From: Haliclona indistincta
Taxonomy: Eukaryota; Porifera; Demospongiae; Haplosclerida; Chalinidae
Length of the DNA: 64,000 nucleotides
Direction of reading: 5' to 3'
Assembly: GCA_964017065.1 (NCBI GenBank)
Contig: OZ024783.1
Location: 17,211,752-17,275,751, forward strand
Under the pieces are notes generated by a model, which saw only the letters and a list, made by a program, of their open reading frames with translations, ran no database searches and was not told where the DNA came from. The translations under genes were made by a program, and so were the position numbers. Below, one piece after another: positions 1-11,146 of the stretch (its first letter is position 1; each line of letters opens with the position of its first letter).

Positions 1-1700
1 TACATACATTCTGTAGTACCAACAGGCACACACGTGCATGCATGGCTAGCAGCCTCTGTTGCACAATATTTAAAATTAGGCTACTGATGCATGATAATTA
101 ATTCAGGAGGATTAATGCAACAGAATGGGTAGAAAATATTCGATCAAAAAGTTTTGGTGTCTTCCTCTTAACGAAACACGTAACTCATGGGGTTCTGAAG
201 AACCGTTCGGTCTCCTGAAAGGTCCACTTTCCTGAGCAAAAAGGTCCACTTTTCTTGGCAAAAGGGTCCACTTTCTTAGCCAAAATTGAAGCAGCTTGTT
301 TTCTCGGAAGTATTGCAGTGAAAATAGCACATTTAGGTAGTCATTATGTGACTGTTCACGAGAATTATCATTAAAAATCAATTGACATGGCCATCATGAT
401 TTTTAATAAGAAAGCATTTTCAGCGGCGATCTGTACCACATGAGAAAGAACCCTCTCTGTAAATTCCTGGCTATGCAGGCCTTGTATAATGACAGTTTTG
501 CATAATCTGTTAATGATAAGTATTGCCGTAATAGTCAATATATTCACTGTTGTTTTTGTGTGTAGCCTTAGATTTAAGTGTCGTAATCTTATTGAAGTTA
601 GTCACTTTCTCTCTCTCTCTTTTTCTCTCTCTCACTCAGGCTATTAATTTTGTGAAATCAGAAAGAGGACACTAAAACACCAAGAATGTTTGAGTTGCAA
701 CATGCTGCTTGATTTGATGGTGTTATGTCATCAGGTGCAACTGAAAAAGTGATGATCTGGCAAGTTGTAACAAGAAGATAATAACTAACTTACTACATAA
801 ACTAAGTAGTTAGTAGTCCCAGTCACAAAACAAGTGTTTTGTTATAAATTAAAATTATGTATTTTCGTATCACAATAGTTTTATTAAAGCTATGAACACA
901 CTTGAAGTGCGTAACATACAATCATGGTCTAATTTTAATACAATTATTTGTTACAATGAATCGTACCATCCACTGAAATAGTCCTGAGCTAATCATAATA
1001 AATGGTTGCAAAATTCTTTCAGTGACCTTACAATCTGGTAGCAAAGTGCTGATCAATTGTAGCGAGAAATTGTCATTTCATAGTGATCTTGTGATTAAAG
1101 TGCAGCAAGTAGCATGATACTAATCTGGTAGACTTGATGTGCAAGAATGAATGCTGTGTAAGCACTGAAATGAAGAAAATGTCACTTCATGGTGATCTTG
1201 AGACTAATAAGTTGCATACCAATCTGGTAGACTTGATGTGCAAGAATGCTGTGATTGCACTGAAATAAAGAAATGAGATTTTAGTGTCATTACAGCATTT
1301 TCACACAACAGATCTACTGAAGTACTACACAATTTACTGCAATTTAGTACCACAATCACTATGAGAGTGCATCTTTTCGTATACAGTATTCTCACTCACT
1401 AGCTCCACTGTATTAGTATGCAACTTACTACACTTTAGTCACAAGATCACTATATGAAGTGACATTTTCTTCATTTCAGTGCTTTCACAGCATTCTTGCA
1501 CATCAAGTCTACCAGATTAGTATGCTACTTGCTGCACTTTAGTCACAAGATCACTATGAAGTGACATTTTCTTCATTTCAGTGCTTTCACAGCATTCTTG
1601 CACATCAAGTCTACCAGATTAGTATGCTACTTGCTGCACTTTAGTCACAAGATCACTATGAAGTGACATTTTCTTCATTTCAGTGCTTTCACAGCATTCT
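1..1700. repeat. Truncated copy of the 6.5-11.0 kb foldback family
   Basis: Positions about 60-1100 align by eye with 7190-8100 (same order of landmarks: the GGAGGAT..AATGGGTAG stretch, the CTCTCT tract, the GTGATGGT/GATGATCTGG..AAGTTGTAACAAGAAGATAAT stretch). From about 1120 to 1690 there are ~100-bp minisatellite units with the TCTGGTAGACTTGATG core, first in plus and then, after about 1400, in inverted orientation, as in the centre of the intact copy. The left end lies outside the window and the right arm is mostly missing after 1700. No protein is supported here. Confidence 0.75.
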
Positions 1701-2385
1701 TGCACAGCAGTTTGCACTGGTTTCCTCTTCGCTATCACTCAGAGACAGTTCGTAATCGGCGTCACCATTCTCTCTCATCAGTGGCACCCGTCAACTCTTC
1801 TATTGCTGCTTCTACTGAGACAGTTCAGGACAGTTTTAGCTGCCATAGTTGACTTAGCACACGTGCTCGACGTATCAAAATTTGACCGATTATTCCAGAA
1901 TATTCTCAAATTCTTTTCATTGCCTATTATTCTCAAAATTATTCCGGCATAATAAGTGCATGCCTATCTCAAAGCAATCTCGACAAGATGTTGCCTTCTC
2001 TCCCTTGTGAGACATTTTCAATCGGCAATATTCTGTACTCCTCTTTCTTTTCAGGCAACCACTGCATCTACCCAGCAGTTTTACAATGTATTCCTATTTA
2101 GATTATTATTATATAATTTATAATGGCAGCATGCAGCTGATCAATCGGTCTTACCGGCAGCGTCTGATTCATTGTTGGCTAAGGGCTCGTGCTGATCTTC
2201 TTTCCCAGACATTGTGGTCTTAGATCTAGCTAGCGCTAGAAGAATGTACAGCTGCGAGCTACCAGAGGTTAGATTTCGCGGGTCGCGCGGGAAAGATAAC
2301 CAATATTCATTCAAGAGTGGGTGTGGTTAACTATATTATGAATATTAAGTAGGCGGCATTCCTCACCTAACCGGAACCTTCCCGT
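1701..2385. other. Gene-free stretch
   Basis: No supported exon, RNA gene or clear repeat was seen. It may contain diverged remains of the foldback right arm, but the match could not be followed by eye. Confidence 0.4.
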
Positions 2386-2706
2386 ATTTACTTAGGTATC
2401 AATCGCTGGTAGGGTGGCCCTTTCAGCTAACATCTCGAAAAGTCTGGCATACTCCAATCTCATCCAGCAGCTCTCCATCAAGTTATTGTCTTTCAATGCC
2501 AAAATGATATTATTCAGATTGCACTCCTTGTCTCCCACTTTGAATTTTGCTTCTTCCTTTTTTGATTCTGTCTACACTAACCATTTATTAACTTAGAACT
2601 TTTGTTTGTCGCGGCCCTCTGGCGCTGCCTTTTATGTGTATTATTTTTATTGTACTTTTCCATTAAAAAAAAAATTAAAAAAAAAAATTTACTTAGGTAT
2701 CAATCG
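2386..2706 (+). mobile_element. Retroposed insert with 20-bp TSD and poly-A tail
   Basis: A 20-bp sequence beginning ATTTACTTAGG is present perfectly at 2386-2405 and 2687-2706. The 281 bp between them end in a long A-rich tract (2664-2686), preceded by an ATTAAA polyadenylation-like signal near 2662. A long perfect TSD plus poly-A is the signature of LINE-type target-primed reverse transcription. The insert is therefore a 5'-truncated non-LTR retrotransposon, a SINE or a processed cDNA fragment. The 60-aa open frame in it (2414-2596) was not recognised. Confidence 0.75.
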
Positions 2707-3109
2707 GAGAAAAGTTTCCGAACTGGGTGGTTTGAACTCCGTTACTAGGTTACGCCTACTCGCGCACGCCCGTATATGCAATTATTTTAATACAAGCGCA
2801 CCTTAGTACAAATTGCTTGGAACTCGAGTGCTGCTGCCACTAGCAGTGTTCACAGCAGTCTGTACGAGCAAATCTTCACTGTTACACTGGATTTGTCTGT
2901 TCAGGCTTGTAAGAATGCTAGCCTAAGCTTAGCTAATGTTGCATGATACGTGTTGCACAGATTCAGTGCAGCCCATGCAGGCTGAGTCGCCTGATCGCCG
3001 GAATGCAGTCAGCTGATAGCTAGTTCTCTTTTACACTGTATTAGCATAAGTGCCAACTAAGTCATTAATAAAAATAAAGAAAAGAAACAAGTAATAAAAA
3101 AAATTTTAA
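2707..3109. other. Gene-free stretch
   Basis: No exon, RNA gene or repeat structure was recognised. The part just before 3110 is A-rich. Confidence 0.4.
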
Positions 3110-3352
3110 TCAAAATGCAAGAGATTTAGGGTTGGTACATTTATCGAAAAAGTATGGAAACAAGATTTTGAAATGAAAAGTATTGTAACAATAGCAGTGT
3201 AATGATACCTCCCTAAATTAACTGCTTTCGATAGTTGTGGTTAATTTAGGGAGGTATCATTACACTGCTATTGTTATAATCCTTTTCATTTCAAAATCTT
3301 GTTTCCATACTTTTTCGATAAATGTACCAACCCTAAATCTCTTGCATTTTGA
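3110..3352. mobile_element. Hairpin (foldback) miniature element
   Basis: Arms 3110-3222 and 3240-3352 are inverted repeats of 113 bp that are almost perfectly complementary, separated by a 17-nt loop. The arm starts TCAAAATGCAAGAG and its mirror ends CTCTTGCATTTTGA. There is no coding capacity. The near-perfect arms suggest a recent origin. A TSD could not be identified because the right side abuts another repeat copy. Confidence 0.8.
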
Positions 3353-3935
3353 CGAAAATTCGGCTTGCTCTAAACTGACAGTTTGTCTTGCGATTTCTAC
3401 AACATGCAGTACGCTAGCTGTTCCAAACTAGCACTGTTTTTTCCTGGCATGTCAAAGTTTACGACCATGTACTAAACTCTGAGTTGGCCACTCCCAATTC
3501 GGAACAGAAGCCGCTTAAGTGCTGCGACCTCGTCATTTTTCAGCCAATTTTGGTCTTCGTTTAGCCCTGGTGACTGATACAAAAACCTGGTGGTGTCCAG
3601 GTGAGCAAACAGCATAGTTTAGACCATATTCTATGCCCAAGTATGCATTTAGGGGCATCCTGAAGCCCCAAAAATGCCGAAAGCGGCGAGGGGCTCCGCC
3701 CCTTCGAACCCCGGGTTAAAGGGGGGACATCCCCCTTTAAAAATCCCCCGTTCTATATATTTTAGTGGGGAGGGCGCGGCGAAAAACAGTGGGTTTTTTC
3801 AGGTAAAGTTAGCTTTTGCAATTAAACTTTATTTGACCTTTCTAGAGCACTTTTCACACTATTTATGACGTCTACAGTAGGTGGAGTCAATTATGACGGC
3901 TAAATCCGCTATAGGCCCTAAAGGGTTAAAAAGTT
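3353..3935 (+). repeat. Interspersed repeat, copy A
   Basis: This stretch matches 4495-5065 in the same orientation over most of its length (landmarks CTTGCTCTAAACTG.CAGTTTGT, TGGTGTCCAGGTG, GGCGAGGGGCTC.GCCCCTTCGAA, GTAGGTGGAGTC). It ends with AAAGGGTTAAA, the terminal motif of this family. Its left end is replaced by the hairpin element at 3110-3352. Confidence 0.7.
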
Positions 3936-4464
3936 TTTTATTACTTGTTATATTACGAATAAAGTTGATGTAAAACAAAATCTTACGTCTAAACATGATC
4001 GTGCAGTATATTTTTCATGCCCTCGAGTGACTGAATGTCAACAAATAATTATTAGCTATGTAAGTTTGAATGAATGGTGGTGTGTGCACATGATTATGTA
4101 CATCTAGGTACACAATTGCATGATTGTGTACATCTAGGTACTGTACTTTGAATACGAACTTAGCTCCTGCATGCATTCTTTATGCACATGCATGCTGTAC
4201 ACTGTCAGCTAATATGCCGTCAATTCAAGCAGCAATGACGGTGCAGCTAGTAGTTTGCATAGTTACTTGTGTAGATTGATTATTATCATTGCCACTTGGC
4301 AATGATAATAATGATTATGCTACTGTTCCAAGTTTGCATGACTGTATACTTGTTAACAATAACAATAACTGAAACATTTTTGTAGCGGACAATATTATCA
4401 AACCGGATTTTACAATAATAATTATTATCTAAATCTAAAATTAGACATTATTGTAAAGTTGTTC
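3936..4464. other. Gene-free AT-rich stretch
   Basis: There is no supported gene. A short local inverted repeat built on ATTATTATCATTGCCA / TGGCAATGATAATAAT lies near 4279-4311. Confidence 0.45.
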
Positions 4465-5065
4465 AACCCTTTATAGTTACTGACTTATTTCGTCGGAAAT
4501 TTGACTTGCTCTAAACTGGCAGTTTGTTTTGCAATTTTCTGGAAAATGCAGTACGCTGGCTATTCCAAACTAGCACCGTTTTCTTCTGGCATGTCAAAGT
4601 TTACGACCATGTACTAAACTCCTAGCTATCCACTCCCACTTCGGAACTGAAGCCACTTAAATGTTCAGTGCGGCCTCGTCATTTTTCAGCTAATTCTGGT
4701 CTTCATTTAGCCCTGGTGACTGATACAAAAACCTGGTGGTGTCCAGGTGTGCAAACAGCACAGTTTATACCATATTCTATGAATTTCCGGGCATCCTGAA
4801 GCCCCAAAAATACCAAAAACGGCGAGGGGCTCTGCCCCTTCGAAAACCGGGTTAAAGGGGGGACACCCCCTTTAAAAATCCCCCGTCCCTCTGTTCTATA
4901 TGGTTTAGTGAGGAGGGCGCGATGAAAAACAGAGGTTTTTTCAGGAAATTTGCAAATAAACTTGATTTGACCTTTCTAGAGCACTTTTGACACTATTTGT
5001 GAGGCCTACAGTAGGTGGAGTCGAATATGTTGCCAAAAGGCAACAATAGGGGTTAAAGGGTTAAA
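4465..5065 (+). mobile_element. Interspersed MITE-like repeat, copy B (TTAACCCTTT family)
   Basis: The element starts TCAACCCTTTA and ends TAAAGGGTTAAA, giving short terminal inverted repeats. Internally it aligns with copy A (3353-3935). Related copies, sharing GGGGTTAAAGGGTTAA ends and a TGGTTTTGGTGAGTGCA region, are at 40813-41411 and near 29200-29730. No coding sequence. Superfamily not assigned. Confidence 0.65.
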
Positions 5066-5202
5066 GAGGTGAAACCAATCATGTGAGACACAGCCGTAAC
5101 TTAAAGGACAATGTCAATAACTATAACTAAAATTAAACCCAATAATATTTTTACCACTAAATTGCTGTAAATTGCATTACATGACATTAATATCCTTATT
5201 CC

Positions 5203-6419
5203 ATGCACACATACAATTCTAATAGCTGCTTGACACCAACAACAACTAACTATACCATCAGTCACCTCATATGTCCCAATGTCAGTAACTATGTTGTTGA
5301 TGGAGAACTTCACATAATGAGATGTGCTGTTGGAAATCTAAATCTAACAACAGACACCTGTCAAGAAAATGTGGCAGCTGTGCAGTGTTGTGAGAATATT
5401 ATTTAACTGATAAAAATATTTAATTTTACTATACAAATTTGCAGCATCAACTTTACTGCAAGACTCCAGTCAGTACAGTTACAATGGTCTAGTATACCTA
5501 GCACACAGTCCACTATCCCGTGTATACAAAGGAATTGCAAGTATCAGGATAAATGGCAATGACTTACCACTATGTGATGTAGACTCACAGTTCAATTCCA
5601 TTATGGCGAACTCAGTTTGTCGTCAACTTGGCTATACAAATAGCCAGGCGTATGAAACAATAGAGTAAGATTAAATGTTTTTTTGTGATTTATTTGCAAG
5701 TGTAAAGGCCTGAAAGACTCAGTTGATCTGGTCAGCAGTTCTTGCAATCAAATCACTGGTTCTTTTCCATGTTTCTCTCACTGTATTGGTAATGGCGGCT
5801 TTACCATCACTAGATGCAAACAAGTAAATATTATTTGTGGTAAGCCGATGATGTGGTAGCTATGCTATTTTATAGCCCATCATAATTAGCAGCATTTTTA
5901 TAAAAAAATAGTGCTTTTTAATAATAATAATTTTATTTTATAGTAAGATTCCAGTAAAAGTCAGACTTCTAATGAACACATACAGCCTTGTCCATTGCAT
6001 GCTCGCTTCTAGCACTGAAGTTGTGCATTGCAACTTAAGTGTGCGAGTGTGCGGTTAATATTTTTTTATGATTTACAGAGTTTATAACAGATGATATGAT
6101 TACTAGATCTTCTGGAAACCACGGTCAATGTCAAGGTATCTTGAAGAAGCTAACTATCAATGTACATAGAGTAATATAAATTTCTGCAGTTGATGGTGGT
6201 GGACTCGACACTACAAGCAAAATAGCAATCGCAGTTGTGACAAGTGTAGCAATCACTGGTGGTATTGTCATTCCTATTACTGCTATACTGGGAGTTATAC
6301 TTTGGAAGAAAATGTGTACCAAAAAAGATGAAGGAGAAGGGCGTGGACTGCTGTCTGCAGCTGCAGATCATGGTGGTGGTGGTGAGAATGGTGGTGGTAA
6401 TCCCGTACGCCAAGAATAG
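5203..6419 (+). CDS. SRCR-like single-pass membrane protein, 5' end uncertain
   Basis: Inferred exons are 5203-5389 (start uncertain), 5445-5664, 5701-5839, 6079-6135 and 6190-6419. The second exon encodes a scavenger-receptor Cys-rich segment (SIRINGNDLPLCDV then NSVCRQLGYTNSQ); the first and third carry further Cys pairs of the C-terminal half of such domains. The last exon encodes one hydrophobic helix (IAIAVVTSVAITGGIVIPI), a basic stop-transfer stretch (WKKMCTKK) and a short Gly-rich tail. This fits a type I surface receptor. No signal peptide is visible and the 5 kb upstream is transposons, so N-terminal domains are missing or lie elsewhere. Splice phases agree at every junction except 5664/5701, where the only open frame requires one more base. 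The gene may be a decaying fragment. Confidence 0.6.
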
Positions 6420-6489
6420 GCAAATGTCTACTGACTGATTATTTTAATAATTATTGTGTTGTTTGTTAGTTTTCATGAAAAGTACATGT

Positions 6490-6496
6490 ACGTAGC
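6490..6496. repeat. TSD of foldback FB1, left
   Basis: ACGTAGC directly precedes the element and is repeated perfectly at 10970-10976 on the other side. Confidence 0.8.
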
Positions 6497-9400
6497 CACC
6501 CGCTTCACCTAAAATCACCCAGGAAAGGACTGGTTAAAATCATTGCGTATGACCAGGTCTTGACTGTACAAAATCACCATATATTATAATACGAATGTCA
6601 TGTATAATACATAAGTACGGTACTAGACTACCAGCACACGCCTACTGTAGTAAAGATGGCTCTCGCGAGATGGCTGCTGTATTCATGAAGACGCGCGAGT
6701 TGTTTCTGGTGTCTGGCATTCTTTTCTACTACGAGCCAAGTGGACCAGCCTTTTAAACTTCTGTGTGACAATGGAAAGCGTTGTAACGAGGAAGAATCTC
6801 AGCTAGAATCGGCTGAATGTGACTAGTAGCTTGTTTATGAATTAGAGGTCCGATGCCAAGCTCCAGTGCACACCTCTGAGTAGAGCTGGTGAGTCTATCA
6901 ATAGGTGGAGATGGTCAGATTGTATTAGGAGCATTAAGAGTAGCACTGTTGTTGGTTTTCCTGTAAATGAGATCTATAGACCACCCGCGGCCTGCATGCT
7001 AGCTATATAGCTCTCTATAGCATTCAGCTGCTTTAATGATCGACAGAGAATAATGTTTCATGCTTGTCTTGTTAACCCATCCAAGGCTACTTGCATGACC
7101 AGCACACTTGAAATGATGTAATCACAAACTGAAAAGAAGGTTGTCTTGTACCAAAAAATTGCCACTGAAGCACTTTACCTACAATAGTTCTACAGATGCA
7201 TGAAAATTAATTGTGGAGGATGAATGCAGCGAAATGGGTAGAGAAATAAATTATTCGCTCAAAAATCTTCTGTCTTCCTCTTAACGACACACACCGCTCA
7301 CGGGGTTCTGAACAATGTCAATCACCCAGTCTCAAAAGTATTGCAGTGAAAATGGCAAATCTAGGTAGTCCTACGCGACTGTTTTCACGAGAATTATTGC
7401 ACAGAATCAATTCACATGGCCATCATGATTTTTAATAAGACCAAATTTTTAGCAGCGCTCTGCGCCACAAAAAAAGAACCCTCTCCGTAAATTCCTGGCT
7501 ACGGCCTTGTACATGTATATTGACGGTTTTGTATAATCTACTAATAATAGTGATAGGCATAATAGGCTCTCTGGTTCATATTATCGACTGTTTTTGTGTT
7601 TAGCCCTAGATTTAACCATCGTAAAATTATCGAAATTTATCACATCTCTCTCTTTCTCTCTCAGGCCTTTCATTAATTCTGTAAAATCAGAAAGGGGACA
7701 TGTGTTATTACTAACACCTATTTTGTTCTAGGAGAATGAACATCAGGTTTGTCATAATGAGTGACAACGTGCTGCTTGGTTTGATGGTGTTATGTCCACA
7801 GGTGCAACTGAAAAAGTGATGGTCTGGCAAGTCGTAACAAGAAGATAATTATAGCTAAGTAGTTACTAATCCCAGACAACAAGACTAGTAATTTTGTTAC
7901 AATTATATATTTTCGTGCGTATCACTATTGAAACAATGAACACACTAGGAGTGCATAACACATTATGGTCTAATCGTAATACAATGATTATTTTGTTACA
8001 ATGAATCGTGCTATCCACTGAAATAGTCCTGAGCTAATCATAATAAACAATTGCAAAATTTTTCCAGTGACCTTGCAATCTGGTAAGCGCTGATGAAGTG
8101 TAGCTTGACTGTAGGAGTAGTTTAAATTAATAATAGTAGTTAAATGCCATTTCATAGTGATCTTAAGGCTAAAGTGCAGTAAGTTGCATACTAATCTGGT
8201 AGACTTGATGGGTAAGAATGCTGTGAAAACACTGAAATGAAGAAAATTCTATTTCAGAGTGATCTTGTGGCTAAAGTGCAGTAAGTTGCATACTAATCTG
8301 GTAGACTTGATGGGTAAGAATGCTGTGAAAACACTGAAATGAAGAAAATTCTATTTCAGAGTGATCTTGTGGCTAAAGTGCAGTAAGTTGCATACTAATC
8401 TGGTAGACTTGATGGGTAAGAATGCTGTGAAAACACTGAAATGAAGAAAATTCTATTTCAGAGTGATCTTGTGGCTTAAGTGCAGTAAGTTGCATACTAA
8501 TCTGGTAGACTTGATGTCTAAGGATGCTGTGACGGCACTGAAATGAAGAAAATGACATTTAATAGTGATCTTAAGGCTAAAGTGCAGTAAGTTGCATACT
8601 AATCTGGTAGACTTGATGTCTAAGGATGCTGTGACGGCACTGAAATGAAGAAAATGACATTTAATAGTGATCTTAAGGCTAAAGTGCAGTAAGTTGCATA
8701 CTAATCTGGTAGACCTGATGTCTAAGGATGCTGTGACAGCACTGAAATGAAGAAAATTCCATTTCAGAGTGATGTTGAGAGTAAAGTGCAGTAAGTTGCA
8801 CACTAATCTGGTAGACTTGATGGGTAAGAATGCTGTGAAAACACTGAAATGAAGAAAATTCCATTTCAGAGTGATCTTGAGGCTAAAGTGCAGTAAGTTG
8901 CATACTAATCTGGTAGACTTGATGTCTAAGGATGCTGTGACAGCACTGAAATGAAGAAAATTCCATTTCAGAGTGATGTTGAGAGTAAAGTGCAGTAAGT
9001 TGCATACTAATCTGGTAGACTTGATGGGTAAGAATGCTGTGACAGCACTGAAATGAAGAAAATTCCATTTCAGAGTGATCTTGAGAGTAAGTTGCAGTCT
9101 AATTCAGTGGACCTAGTGTGGGAGAATACAAAGATGCACTCTCATTGTGATTGTGGTTCTAAAATGATGTAAACTGTGTAGTATTTCAGTAGATCTGCTG
9201 TGTGATAATGCTGTAATGTCACTAAAGTCTCCTTTTTATTTCAGTGCTGTCACAGCATTCTTACCCATCAAGTCTACCAGATTAGTATGCAACTTACTGC
9301 ACTTTAGTCTCAAGATCACTATATGAAATGGCATTTAACTGCTATTTAAACTACTCCTACAGTCAAGCTACACTTCATCAGAGCTTACCAGATTGCAAGG

Positions 9401-10969
9401 TCACTGGAAAAATTTTGCAATTGTTTATTATGATTAGCTCAGGACTATTTCAGTGGATAGCACGATTCATTGTAACAAAATAATCATTGTATTACAATTA
9501 GACCATAATGTGTTATGCACCCCTAGTGTGTTCATTGTTCAATAGTGATACGCACGAAAATATATAATTGTAACAAAATTACTAGTCTTGTTGTCTGGGA
9601 TTAGTAACTACTTAGCTATAATTATCTTCTTGTTACGACTTGCCAGACCATCACTTTTTCAGTTGCACCTGTGGACATAACACCATCAAACCAAGCAGCA
9701 CGTTGTCACTCATTATGACAAACCTGATGTTCATTCTCCTAGAACAAAATAGGTGTTTTAGTAATAACACATGTCCCCTTTCTGATTTTACAGAATTAAT
9801 GAAAGGCCTGAGAGAGAAAGAGAGAGATGTGATAAATTTCGATAATTTTAAGATGGTTAAATCTAGGGCTAAACACAAAAACAGTCGATAATATGAACCA
9901 GAGAGCCTATTATGCCTATCACTATTATTAGTAGATTATACAAAACCGTCAATATACATGTACAAGGCCGTAGCCAGGAATTTACGGAGAGGGTTCTTTT
10001 TTTGTGGCGCAGAGCGCTGCTAAAAATTTGGTCTTATTAAAAATCATGATGGCCATGTGAATTGATTCTGTGCAATAATTCTCGTGAACAGTCGCGTAGG
10101 ACTACCTAGATTTGCCATTTTCACTGCAATACTTTTGAGACTGGGCAATTGTCATTGTTCAGAACCCCATGAGCGGTGTGTGTCGTTAAGAGGAAGACAG
10201 AAGATTTTTGAGCGAATAATATATTTCTCTACCCATTTCGCTGCATTCATCCTCCACAATTAATTTTCATGCATCTGTAGAACTATTGTAGGTAAAGTGC
10301 TTCAGTGGCAATTTTTTGGTACAAGACAACCTTCTTTTCAGTTTGTGATTACATCATTTCAAGTGTGCTGGTCATGCAAGTAGCCTTGGATGGGTTAACA
10401 AGACAAGCATGAAACATTATTCTCTGTCGATCATTAAAGCAGCTGAATGCTATAGAGAGCTACATAGCTAGCATGCAGGCCGCGGGTGGTCTATAGATCT
10501 CATTTACAGGAAAACCAACAACAGTGCTACTCTTAATGCTCCCAATACAATCTGACCATCTTCACCTATTGATAGACTCACCAGCTCTACTCAGAGAGAT
10601 GTGCACTGGAGCTTGGCATCGGACCTCTAATTCATAAACAAGCTACTAGTCACATTCAGCCGATTCTAGCTGAGATTCTTCCTCGTTACAACGCTTTCCA
10701 TTGTCACACAGAAGTTTAAAAGGCTGGTCCACTTGGCTCGTAGTAGAAAAGAATGCCAGACACCAGAAACAGCTCGCGCGTCTATACAGCAGCCATCTCG
10801 CGAGAGCCATCTTTACTAAAGTAGGCGTGTGCTGGTAGTCTAGTACCGTCCTTATGTATTATACATGACATTCGTATTATAATATATGGTGATTTTGTAC
10901 AGTCAAGACCTGGTCATACGCAATGATTTTAACCAGTCATTTCCTGGGTGATTTTAGGTGAAGCGGGTG
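6497..10969. mobile_element. FB1: 4.5-kb foldback element with minisatellite core
   Basis: The left arm (6497 to about 8200) is the reverse complement of the right arm (about 9240-10969), with near-identical sequence over roughly 1.6 kb. The ends are CACCCGCTTCACCT and AGGTGAAGCGGGTG. A perfect 7-bp duplication ACGTAGC flanks both ends (6490-6496, 10970-10976). Between the arms lie about nine 102-bp direct repeats. The arms contain no long open frame, so this is a non-autonomous foldback or giant MITE. The 7-bp TSD does not by itself identify the transposase superfamily. It sits between the SRCR gene end and the beta-helix gene start. Confidence 0.9.
8160..9085 (+). repeat. 102-bp minisatellite at the centre of FB1
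   Basis: About nine head-to-tail units of 102 bp carry the core CTGGTAGACTTGATG and TGAAATGAAGAAAAT. Two or three sub-variants alternate (GGGTAAGAATGC versus TCTAAGGATGC). One further unit in opposite orientation begins the right arm at about 9240. Open frames through the array are by-products of its 102-bp, three-divisible period. Confidence 0.9.
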
Positions 10970-11101
10970 ACGTAGCTTAGACGAGGGAGGAAAATTTCGT
11001 AACAGCCCCACCCATTCGTGTGCAGCAGCACGTGTTTTACATACCAACCAGTTTACACTACTACAGAAACAGTTATTCTACAGCAGCAGCTTGCGTGGGA
11101 T

Positions 11102-11125
11102 ATGGCAGCGCCACAACGACTCTAG
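11102..11125 (+). promoter_or_regulatory. Short upstream ORF in the 5' leader
   Basis: ATG GCA GCG ... CTC TAG forms a seven-codon frame that ends 21 bp before the proposed start codon at 11147. If it is transcribed it could damp translation of the main ORF. No TATA box or other core promoter was recognised in 10977-11146; a CACGTG E-box is present near 11030. Confidence 0.35.
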
Positions 11126-11146
11126 ATATACCAAATCACTGGAACT

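Noticed and set aside
8373..9068. Several 60-116-codon minus-strand frames (SSFQC.HSIL.HQVYQIS...)
   Set aside because: They follow the 102-bp repeat, which is divisible by three, and have no start context or splice structure.
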